Source: Rhytidiadelphus loreus
Lineage: Eukaryota > Streptophyta > Bryopsida > Hypnales > Hylocomiaceae
NCBI GenBank assembly: GCA_947034895.1
Contig: OX344761.1
Span: forward strand, 74,957,839 to 75,021,838
Length of the DNA stretch: 64,000 nt
Direction: 5' to 3'
Positions 50,997 through 60,729 of the stretch are shown piece by piece. The translations under genes were made by a program, and so were the position numbers. The notes beneath the pieces were generated by a model, which saw only the letters and a list, made by a program, of their open reading frames with translations, was not told the DNA's origin and did no database searches. How positions within the stretch are numbered: position 1 is the first letter of the stretch; each line of letters starts with the position of its first letter.

Positions 50997-51326
50997 TAAG
51001 AATGTTACCAAACCTTGAAAAATAAAATTTCAACATAGATGGTCTAAATCTTAACTTTACAATCACAATAGTTATATGTGAGGAAGTTTGAGTAGGAGAC
51101 TATTTAAAAAATGAGTTAGTATTATAAGGAGAAAGTTTCTTGTAGAGTAGATGTTTATTAATGTATGTAGTCCTAAATCCTAAATCTATATAAATCCATG
51201 TGCATATTTATATGCAATTATGTACACATTGGCTACTTAGGGCATGCTTATAATGTGTTGTAAGTATAAATCAATTTTCTTCTAAGTTGTTTCCCAAGCC
51301 ATTCTCCATATAGTATACGTTGTAAT

Positions 51327-51455
51327 TAGGGCTTTTTTTTTGGCAAAATTTCACCAGACTATCAGAAATCTGACCTCTCTGGCTTCATCCCTCCAAAAAC
51401 TGGCCTATGCAGTGAAGCCAGCATGGGGGACACAAGTCCAAAAAAAAAGCCCTGA
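51327..51455. mobile_element. hAT-like MITE (129 bp) with 7-bp target duplication
   Basis: Terminal repeats TAGGGCTTTTTTTTTGG and CCAAAAAAAAAGCCCTGA are inverted over 16 bp exactly. TTGTAAT flanks both sides (51320-51326 and 51456-51462). An internal hairpin GGCTTCA/TGAAGCC is present. hAT elements make 8-bp duplications and have TAGGG/CAGGG-like ends, so hAT is the likely class. Confidence 0.75.
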
Positions 51456-52417
51456 TTGTAATGTATATATTATAACATTATAATTCTATACATTGAAATG
51501 TATAGCCTTTTGGGCAATATATAAGCCAACATGACATGAACAAATTACAAAGAGAAAATATGCTTTGTCAAGGTGTGATTTGGTGAGCTCAATGCAATTT
51601 GGAGGGTGAAGTTTGTTTAAATGGTGTGTATTGTATTTTTGTATATAGCTTTAAAATGAAGCAATTTACATTTCATAATGAAAATTAGACTATAGATAAA
51701 TTTGCAGTATATATACCTTTCATATCTTATTTGGTGAAGGGCAAGGTCCTATTATTGTTTTTTGATAAACACTCTTGTCCAAATTTTAGAAGGTTAAATT
51801 GGTAACATATTTGAAATAGAAATATCATATTCTAAATTATACTTAAAATGTTAGAGTATTTGAAAATACTCTCATAAGATTCTTGAAGCCCTTTGGTTAC
51901 TTACAATGTTTTAATTTTTAGACAATTACAAAGCATAAATGGAAGCTTATATTTAGATTCATTGTTATGGACCTCTGACAATTAACTCTAATTACAAACA
52001 CAAAAAATACTTATCAACACTCTTATTAACAAGAATGCTTTACAAAGAGCTCAAACCACCCAACGATAGAAAGACATCTCCAAAGAATGCCTCCTCACCT
52101 CAAGCTTTGTTTTATATAATAGAGATTGACTATTAACAAGACTATTAGTTCTTAAGATAGACTAGGACTTCTTTTCTAACTTTAACTTTCTATTCTTGGT
52201 TCTATCTAGAACCATCACTAAAATAAAAGTCCTATTTATACTTATCCAAACATATTTTATTTAATTCATCTTGTATCCAAGTCTTGATCTTCTACTTGGA
52301 GTTATCTAACTCTAAGTTCCAACACATGTTAAGTCCTTGATCCAAATCTTGATCTTCTACTTGGACAATCCTCCCCTTAAAATTAGTCATTGCTCTCAAT
52401 GACAAAACTAGGGTAAT

Positions 52418-53200
52418 CTATTCGAAAGTCACCTCCGTTTCCCAAGAAGCTTCATCTTTAGGATAATCCTTCCACTTTATTAGCAACCTTTAGAATGATT
52501 AATTCCGTAGATGTTGCATATCAACTTTTAGTATCTTCTCAGTTCTGCAAGTAATATTCCTTCATGAGCAACTTTAGGAAGCTTTAGGAGCACATGGCTA
52601 GAATCATAAATATATTTTTGCAATAAACTCACATGAAAAACATTATAAATTTTTCAATTGCTAGGCAAGTTCAATTCATAAACTATTGGTCCTATACGTT
52701 TGATAATTTCAAATGGACTATAAAATTGAGGAGATAATTTCTTTGATTTATCAAGCTTCAATCCTAACCATTTAGGTGTAACTTTCAAAAACACTTTATC
52801 ACCTACTTCAAACTTACAATGACTTTTTTTCTTATCAACATAATATTTAGCTTTATCTTTAACACTTTTTATATTCAACTTTACAAATTCAATGACTTCA
52901 TTCATATCCCTTATCATTTGATTTACACTTTCAACCTTTGAACTAGGGGTTGATAGAAAATTGGAGTCCTACATTCTTGACCGTATAATGCAAAAAATGG
53001 ACCAACACGTATACTGCTATGAGTTGTATTATTATAAGCGAATTGTACCAAATGTAGCCATTTATCCCAAGAATGTTGTTTTTTTACCAATATACATCCT
53101 GAGCATATCCTCAAGAGTTTGATTAGTTTGTTCCATTTGACCATTAGTCTTAGGGTGATACGTTGTACTTAGTCGAATTTTTGTTCCATATAGCTTCAAA
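52418..53200 (-). pseudogene. Ty3/gypsy chromovirus remnant: integrase C-terminal half plus chromodomain, frameshifted
   Basis: Reading the minus strand gives integrase-core text TYHPKTNGQMEQTNQTLEDM, then after a frame change HSWDKWLHLVQFAYNNTTHS and GPFFALYGQECRTP. After another frame change comes VGDKVFLKVTPKWLGLKLDK, KLSPQFYSPFEIIKRIG, and finally a chromodomain tail, IKWKDYPKDEASWETE, before a stop at 52418-52420. At least two frameshifts make it non-functional. The stop is followed by a polypurine tract (inverse of CTCCCCTT, 52371-52378) and an LTR-like TGTCCAAG start at 52367 running to lower coordinates. No gag, protease or RT remains. Confidence 0.85.
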
Positions 53201-53206
53201 TTAGAT

Positions 53207-53271
53207 AACCAAATTTTAATCTTCTACTTAGAGTTATCTAACTCCAAGTTCCAACACACAAGTGTTAAGTC
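53207..53271 (-). mobile_element. LTR-like fragment abutting the integrase remnant
   Basis: ATCTTCTACTTAGAGTTATC, then TAACTCCAAGTTCCAACACA and GTTAAGTCC, matches the segment 52277-52335 in the presumptive 3' LTR. Its position directly upstream of the truncated integrase suggests an internal deletion that joined the 5' LTR to pol. It does not extend clearly beyond this length. Confidence 0.55.
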
Positions 53272-54398
53272 CAATGCACTAGTCATCCAAGTAGAGTTGT
53301 CTAACTCCATTGCATAAATCTACCATCGGGAGATATCTATCTCTAAGCAATCTCTACTTATCCACTAGTGCACAATTCATCATGGATTAGTTCATCCATA
53401 AAAGGTCATGACATGAAAGTCATGACACAATCATCATAAATCTTTCATCTATCAATGCATTCATTCATCAAAGGTTGTGACGAGGATCATGACATTCATT
53501 TTAACCCATAAAGACATTGAAGACATTTAGTGTCTAATGAATGACAAAACATCCTTCTATTTTGAAGAGAAGGACAATCTTTTATCCTTGGAATTTGTAA
53601 AGAAAAGAAGTGGTCTTTTACAATAGGTTAAACTCCAATAAATCATTTTAATTCATCTTTTGCTCATGACACACAATAAGGAAATCTCTCATTTACACGG
53701 AAACTAGGTTGTCCCTCAAAGGTTAAGATCCATGCTAGCAATCTCCCTTTCAAGTTTTAAAAATTAATTAATTAATATTACTTTAGTTAGAAATTGTCTT
53801 GGATTGTTTAGTTTACTCATTTCTAAAAGAATGTATCAATATATATTGAATATATTAAATTAAAAATTATTATTGATTGACCAAAAATACGAGATTTTCA
53901 ATGTGTTGAAATTAGACACGCATATATACTATTTCTATTTTAGAGACTTATTCAATTTTTGATTTCACAACAATCAAATCAAGACCTTGAAGGCTCCAAA
54001 TGAGGGTTGTCATTGTGTCTTTGAATATACTCTAAAATCTCAACTTAGTAATCTCTAATAATTGTTTAGAGTTTTCCATGTACCAAAATCCAACTCTAAA
54101 ATTAGATTCAATAAAATGTATTTTGAAGATGTGCACTATTTTATATTTCAAACTTAAAGATATTGAAAATAAAAATAGATTCTTCATCAAATTGCAAACA
54201 CAACAAAAATAGAATCTCAATTTTCATTTGCAGTAATTTTTTATTTTTTTTATTTTTTATCAATTTTGACAATTTTTTTTGAATGAAGTGGTGAAAATTA
54301 GACTAAAGGAAATAAAGGAAATAAATTTCCAAAATAAATTTCCAAAATAAATTTTTCCATTTGACCAATTTTGATTGAAAATGAATGGCTAGTTATTA

Positions 54399-54437
54399 CT
54401 TGGAGTAAGTATACATTGTAATGCCACTTACTCCAAG
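54399..54437. repeat. Short palindrome (12-bp arms, 15-nt loop)
   Basis: CTTGGAGTAAGT at 54399-54410 and its inverse ACTTACTCCAAG at 54426-54437. A second small one, AAAATGCCC/GGGCATTTT, follows about 20 bp on. No function assigned. Confidence 0.6.
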
Positions 54438-55740
54438 GTACCTATATGTTCATAGGAAAATGCCCTTGGAAGAGGGCATTTTCAAAGTAAGTGCCTCATG
54501 AGAAAGGTGAAGCCCAAGGACTAGATTTTAATTTTTGGGAATACTAGTACCCCATGAGTAGGCCATCTTTAGAAGTAATTATTTATGAAATGGATGAACA
54601 CTTTATAATTTTTGGCTATGGAAGAAAAAAGACTAGGAGTATGCCACGAAGTCCACTATGATACTATAGTTGGCACTATTGTACTTTTTGATGTTTTTTG
54701 GCATACAAGGGTTCTATGCAAACTCTTTTTTTATTTTTTGAGAATGTGCCAAGTTGTCAATCACTTTTAAATACTTTATTTTTATTGTTTAAACCAAAAA
54801 ACACTTTTCAATTATATTCATCTATACTTTCATCTAACATTCACAATTTCACGTGTGTCATCGTAAATAGAAATGCAAACGTTTTAATCGAAAAATTATT
54901 AATTTCTGTATGGAAAAAAGTAAAAATTTATTATGTAATGGTGCAATTTGGGCCCCTGTCGGTGCCAAAGAAAAAAGGGCCGATACAAAGGTGCTCTATG
55001 ACCACCACACATAACCGGCGAGGGCGATGATTATACGATACCCGCCACTCCACTCACCGGATATAGATACCAGGGAGGGCATCAACAATACCGGGTCCGG
55101 TCACCCTAAACTCCTTTCTCCGACACTACTGCTTTCTTCGTCGTCGTGGTTTTGCCGAGCTCCGTTGCTGCCTTTTGTTTTCCCGCCGCACCGGAGCACT
55201 GCCGAGTGTCCGCGATCACCCCCTCCTCGATCGCGGCGCTGCTGCCAACGTCCTTGTCTCCGCGTCTCCCGCTTCAGGTGATCTCCGCCTTCGCTTTCTC
55301 TTTGAGTCTCTCCTCGTTTCATTTGGTCCCGTAACGTGGTTTCTCCCCTTGGGTCTTTGCAGAGGTTGCCTGCTTCTTCGTGAGGAAGGTTGCGTCTTTA
55401 TTTTTTTGACTGTCCATACAAAGCGAACTCATTCCGATGCGCCATTTTGAGCAGTTCGATTTCGTGTTTCCGTGTTAAATTTTTTATTGCTCATACGATG
55501 TTTCCTTTGTGATGGGACGTGTATTTCGATGTGTTACAGGTTAGAGTGGTTGACGATATGTGTTTGTAGTGTGGTTATAAGCTTGTCTGATGTTTAGATT
55601 TCCTGGTCGAGGTTTTTATACTTGTCGGTGGTAGGAACTTTTAAAAAATAAAAAAAAATTTCCTCCACTCTGGATTGGCTTGGCTGAGAGTTTTGGTAAT
55701 TTGACGTTGTGTTCTATATTATCTGTGTGTGCAGACAGCC

Positions 55741-56981
55741 ATGGGATTTATATCTTTCATCGGAAGGGTCACTTTCTCTGCGATTTTCATTTTGGCTGCC
55801 TGGCAGAAGTGAGTGGTTTTATTTTGTCAGCAGATTTTCTCCAGCTGCTTGCGGCCTTATGAAATATCTTGTGTCGACATCTAGTGAAATTATTGTGTCC
55901 GAGCTGGAGCTTGAAATACTATTACTTGGCTATCGTCGCAATCTGTTAGAGAATGGTGCTAAAATTTGGGGTTCATATTCTTAGGATTCAAGACTTCGGA
56001 GAAGATGGAGGCTCTACCTTGAAGACATTGGAACCAAAATTGGATCTATTCAAGAGTCACATTTTTGAGACACTTCATTTCAAGGTTCCTCCTGTCGAGG
56101 TACTTTTTATGGGCACTTTCTCTGGTCTATTTCTTAAAGTATTTTTCTTTTCTTTTCTTTTTCTGCGTATCCTCTTTGACGTAACTCCTAATTCATCCCA
56201 CCCTGTCCAATTGACATTTCAGTTGAGTCACATCTCAATCTTTCATAGTAGTGTCTACATTTTTAAAGAGTTCATCTCGTTACGTTCTGTTTTTCCTTTT
56301 CGGTATGACAAGATTTTCTTTTCGGTGCAGACTAAGCATTTGTTGATGGGAGCAATTGCGCTGGAGGGTTTTGGCGGCCTGCTCTTCACAGTGGGCAGCA
56401 GCGTTGGCGCGTACTTGCTGGTCTGATGTTCCCCTGGAAATTTTATTGTTTTGTTGTTGTGAATGTAGACACTATTATACACACTTGTTGTGAATGTTTT
56501 TGTTGTGGCGAATGAAAATTTTGAATCTAGATAGTAAAACTTCAGACTAGGGCATGGCTGTTAACGCTGTCGTGCGTGGTGTCCCAGCTCATCTTTTTGG
56601 CGGCTGTTACCCCAATCGTTCATGACTTCTACAACTATGATCTCGCAAGCCCAGAGTATGTTCACCAGTTCAACCAATTTCTGAAGGTAATTGGGTTGTG
56701 TCTTACTTTGTATTTATTTTAGGACGTTTGTCTTTATATTTGATGTATCACGGGCCCCTTGTTGAAGTGTATCTTTTTGGTGCTTCTACTGCATATTTTG
56801 TTCCACATCGTTTTATGATTTCTGTGATCCTCGTATTAAAGGGGTTCCACTCCCATTGGCATTTGTGTCTGGAATGCAGAACTTGGCGCTTTTTGGTGCT
56901 CTTCTGTTTTTCTTGGGGATGAGGAACTCCACGTATCGACAGATCAGGAGGAAGCAACCATCTAAGTCTAAGGTTCAGTAA
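55741..56981 (+). CDS. HR-like lesion-inducer / DoxX-type small membrane protein, 5 exons
   Basis: Member of the plant HR-like-lesion-inducing-protein-related family (Arabidopsis At4g14420 type), four-helix membrane proteins of the DoxX superfamily whose biochemical role is unclear. Exons: 55741-55808, 55985-56099, 56331-56420, 56588-56686, 56880-56981. Sum 474 nt, 157 residues, the usual family length; phases close and introns are GT-AG. The N-terminus MGFISFIGRVTFSAIFILAA is the family signature and first membrane helix. EDGGSTLKTLEPKLDLFKSH, then ALEGFGGLLFTVGSSVGAYL, FLAAVTPIVHDFYNYDLASP and NLALFGALLFFLGMRNS complete the helices. The tail is basic (IRRKQPSKSKVQ). The start codon is preceded closely by an intron acceptor, so the leader is probably spliced. 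Confidence 0.92.
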
Positions 56982-58599
56982 TTTTAGAACCAGAACTCTG
57001 TGTAGTGACATTAGAAAAGACAGGTATGTAGAAATAGTAACGTCGTGTACAACCCTTTTTGCACATCCTGTAGTCTAGTGATTTTTGAAAGTTTGTAGAA
57101 GGATATGATTTGTCAATCCTCCCTTTGAATATTTGAACGATGCTTGAATGGACGTCTGGCATTCCTTGGGGGCTGGATGTGTATTCAAGTAACTTACAGT
57201 TTTATGCTTTACAGCTCTGGTGGAAGAGTTTCGTGCATTTGTGAATTATGAACATAGAACCGTAGAACCGTGAGAATGCTGTGGTCATTACTCAGAAACG
57301 AGTGTTGTTGGTTAATGACCGTCCAAAGCTTTCAAACTGCACTGCCTGCGATTATATGCCCTAAATCACATAAAATTAACGATTAATGATGATCAGTGAA
57401 CAAGGACAATTTTCAATTCTTCGTTCTTTTGTGAGATTTTAAATATCTTTGGCCATGCAAGGTCAGGTGCGTGTGCCCAGACTTCAACTGTGGATGTAAC
57501 CTTTTGAGGTCATTGACGTTGATGTCAATTTTGTGTAGTTTCTTATTCTTGGTGGAGGTACCATCCCAGCTGAATTGTGCCTGTTTATTTGTGAACAGAA
57601 TCGATTATTAGTAATTATGTTTCAAGTAATTCTCCAAAACTCCTTGATTAACCCCAGATTGGAGTGCAGTGAACTCTGACTTGCGACTAGGGTGTGTTAT
57701 TTGGATCAGAGTGTGCGGACTGTTCCCAGACTTGAGAGAGACTCTAAACGCATGGAGAATGGGGAGAAATCAGGCAATATTCATTACATACGACGTACCA
57801 CTCACAAAAGCAGAACAAGGAAGCTTCTCATGGAGGATGCTCCATCTAAGGAAATATTGCCAACTACTGTGACCCTAATCCAAGAAAGTACTGTTGCACA
57901 AATCCCGACTATCCCTGTCATGTAAAAAACTCCATTTGGTTGCGAAATCCATGCTTTTTTTGTAAGCTGCTTAATCCATCCACTTTCTAGCTCCTTAATC
58001 TGCTTATCCACACTGCTGAATTGTTGATTTGCAAAGGGTATCCAAGTGCTTGCAAATACTGAAACTAAGTGAAGTGGACATTAAAGGTAAATTTATGCCT
58101 AATCTCACTTGTTGATTTGGAAAGAAAGTTACTTTATCATTCATATATTCCTGTTTTTCCCAGTCCCCAAGGAGAAGTAGAAGATTACTGTGGTGCACAC
58201 TGTCCCAAAGGCTGTCCCAAAGACTGAATGAAGCAGCTGCTGGGATTCTTCTTAAAGAACTGAAGTGCAAAGTCCAAATTCTGTGGAAAAGTCGTGGTGC
58301 ACGCTTTTTTCACAGTGATTTGACTTCCAAGGGTACCGTGACTCCTACCTCATTGACTAGGATTTTCATGGTACCGAAAGAAAGAAAATGAACAACAAAC
58401 CCTAATAAAATTAATTGACCTCAAAATTGAGGACTACCTTTGGAAATGACATTGCGCCATGGGAAATAAAAGCTGTATACTTTGAATATTGGATTGTATC
58501 CTGATGGATATATTTTTTACTATGGCAATCATTCATATTTTAAAGTACAGTCGGGTACCATAAAGTTACGAACTTTTTCAAAAACTTTACAAAGCATAT

Positions 58600-60065
58600 C
58601 ACTGTTGTCAACTTTGACACCTCCCGAGGGTTCAAAAATTGTTTTTTTTCCATGAATTGTTTTATCTTTATTTGAATTCTACCAATGTAAAAAAACATTC
58701 ACTACTACCAACTTTGACACCCTCCGTAGGAGTGAATTTTTTTTTCTTTTGCCATGAAATTTTTGTCATGAGATCAACTCTATGTTAATAACATTTGGTC
58801 CAAATTTCAAGGTCAAAAGATTTACACAAAACAAGATATTCGAAATCTACCAACATGTGTCATTGAAAGGGACAATTTCACTATTGCCAACTTCCATAAA
58901 CATATTGGTAGATTTCGAATATCTTTTTTTTGTGAATCTTTTTAACTTGAAATTTGGCATATATGTTATCAATATAGATTCAATCTCTTTAACCCCTACA
59001 TGCCCAAGGCATGTTTTCAGCTTCCTAAAAACTGCTCTAAATTGAACAAAATGCCAACATTTTGATAAGATGTTTCAATTTTTCTGAAATTGTAACCGTA
59101 CAAATTCAAACTAGACTTGTTAGAGATTGCTTAGGAAAAGAAAGCACAACAATATCACTTATGAAGTGAAAGATTATAACGTTTGATTATGAAGGTGCTA
59201 AAATTGCAAAAAGGAATTGAAGTTTTTTTTGCAAGTCGAATCTAAAAAGTTGAAGACCAAAAAAATATGAGGTTAACGGGCCTAACTTGAAGAACTCAAA
59301 TCAATTTACGACTTCTCAAAATTCACTCTACAAATTTTTTAAATGAATTTAGAATGTGATTTTTTCTTCAAGATCTAGTGTATTTGAGGCTCATTTCCAA
59401 GAGCTCTTAACACTATGGAAAGTCAAGATTGCACAAGGTACCCGTGCACAAAATCTCTTATAGAAAAATCATTGTCATTTATTTTCAAGATTGGACTTTT
59501 GGAGGCAAAACTAGACTTCAAGAAGAACATTTAAAAAAAATATAAACTACGAAAAATAGCAAATTGGCTAGGATTTATTTAACTTCAAAGTTTTGCAAAC
59601 ACCATATTGTGGTGCCTCAGGCATTTAGGGGTTAAAAAAAATTCAAGGCAAACACAAAAAACTTCAATCATTGGGAGGGTGTCAAAGTTGGCAATAGTGA
59701 AACTCTCCCTTACAAAAACACATGTTAATACATATCAAATATCTTTGTTGGGGTAAATATTTTGAACTTGAAATTTGGGGCACATATTATCAATGTAGAG
59801 GTGATCTCATAACAAAAATTTCATGGCAAAAGAAAAAGTTTTCAATCCTTGAGAAGGTGGCAAAGTTGGGAGAACTAAAAGTCTACAACTTACACATGTT
59901 GGTAGACTTTCAATACCTTTTTTTTGGTGAATCTTTTGGCCTTGAAATTTGGCACAGATGTTGTTAACATAGGGATGCACTTGAAAGAAAAAAAATCGTG
60001 AAAAAAAACAATTTTTGAGCCTTTAGGAGGGTGTCAAAGTTGGTAGCAAGTTGGCAGGAATGAAA
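58600..60065. repeat. Array of about 150-200-bp diverged units in both orientations
   Basis: The word CAACTTTGACACC(C)TCC occurs at about 58608 and 58708, and its inverse at about 59673, 59851 (variant) and 60025. Linked words recur in the same order in each unit: GGTAGA(T/C)TT..AATA, TTTTTTTTG(G)TGAATC, CTTGAAATTTGG, and ATTTCATGGCAAAAGAAAAA (or its inverse). Left units are inverted relative to right units. The array is interrupted by 58989-59635. Confidence 0.8.
58989..59635 (+). mobile_element. TTAA-flanked TIR element, piggyBac-like signature (647 bp with TTAA)
   Basis: TTAA at 58989-58992 and 59632-59635. The termini are CCCCTACATGCCCAAGGCAT and the inverse of CCCCTAAATGCCTGAGGCAC, about 16 of 20 matching. 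It sits inside a repeat unit whose uninterrupted relatives to the right (around 59800-59835) give the pre-insertion sequence. A second, inverted copy lies at 46044-46665. No transposase is encoded. TTAA duplication plus CCC-starting termini are the hallmark of piggyBac; superfamily assignment is inference. Confidence 0.75.
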
Positions 60066-60729
60066 AAAAATTCGTATGTATATTAAAAAAAAACATTTAA
60101 AATTGAATTGCAGACAAAATGAAAATCCTTTTTGAGTGAATTATGTTGAAGAAGATTTCAAATGAAATAACCTCATTATAGTAATTTTTTGGAATAATTT
60201 TATATCTATAAACACACTTTTTCAAAGTGAATCCACTTCTGCAACTCAATCAAATTTTCATATACTTCTGCTTCATAATTCCAATGCATAATACATCCTA
60301 GTATTTATAATCTGAAAATACCATCAATTCATAACAGATTGAATGGGCTTAAGTGTTAATCAGCGCCATCTTACTCCCATAAATCGTTTTCACAACATAT
60401 TAGATCTTTGAACACATGCTCTACATTGGAGGGCTCTTCAAATATAGAAATGAAATTTGAGCATGTCAATTTGAACACACAAGGATGCTGATGCTCAAAA
60501 GTTGTCAAAGGGGATTTGGCCTAATTAACCTAAAATAAAAATTCAAAGAAACTTCTCCATTTCAAGGTAGAAATTTCCACCTCATGCATGCCTCCTCAGA
60601 TTCACATGCATAAAACCGTAAACTTGTGTAAGCATTGGCATTAAAGCGTCTTTTGCTTCAGTGCTTCAAACACTGAAGCGTTTCATGTATCTGAAGGAAA
60701 ATCTCATGTACAGTACACTATCCTATTGA

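Larger units (their letters stand above)
50184..55740. other. Gene-poor region between the desulfhydrase and the DoxX-type membrane protein gene
   Basis: Holds the 3' flank of the desulfhydrase, a TAA-flanked MITE (50686-50996), a hAT-like MITE (51327-51455), and a Ty3/gypsy remnant (52418-53200) with LTR-like sequence on both sides. AT-rich DNA follows, with small palindromes (for example 54399-54437) and no recognised gene. From about 55.0 kb the sequence is the promoter and leader of the next gene. A leader intron is plausible between CAG|GTGATC near 55277 and TGTGCAG at 55734, just before the start codon. Confidence 0.55.
56982..60729. other. Convergent intergenic region with a palindromic repeat array
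   Basis: The left part is the 3' flank of the DoxX-type gene. Short open frames at 57.67-57.93 kb show no recognisable motif and no intron-consistent neighbours. 58.6-60.07 kb is a repeat array with a nested TTAA element. 60.1-60.73 kb is AT-rich and includes the probable 3' UTR of the transporter gene. Confidence 0.55.

Noticed and set aside
57692..57925. Open frame with an ATG at about 57752 (about 57 codons) downstream of the DoxX-type gene
   Set aside because: No recognisable motif, no splice-linked neighbours, and a competing open frame over the same bases; length is expected by chance.
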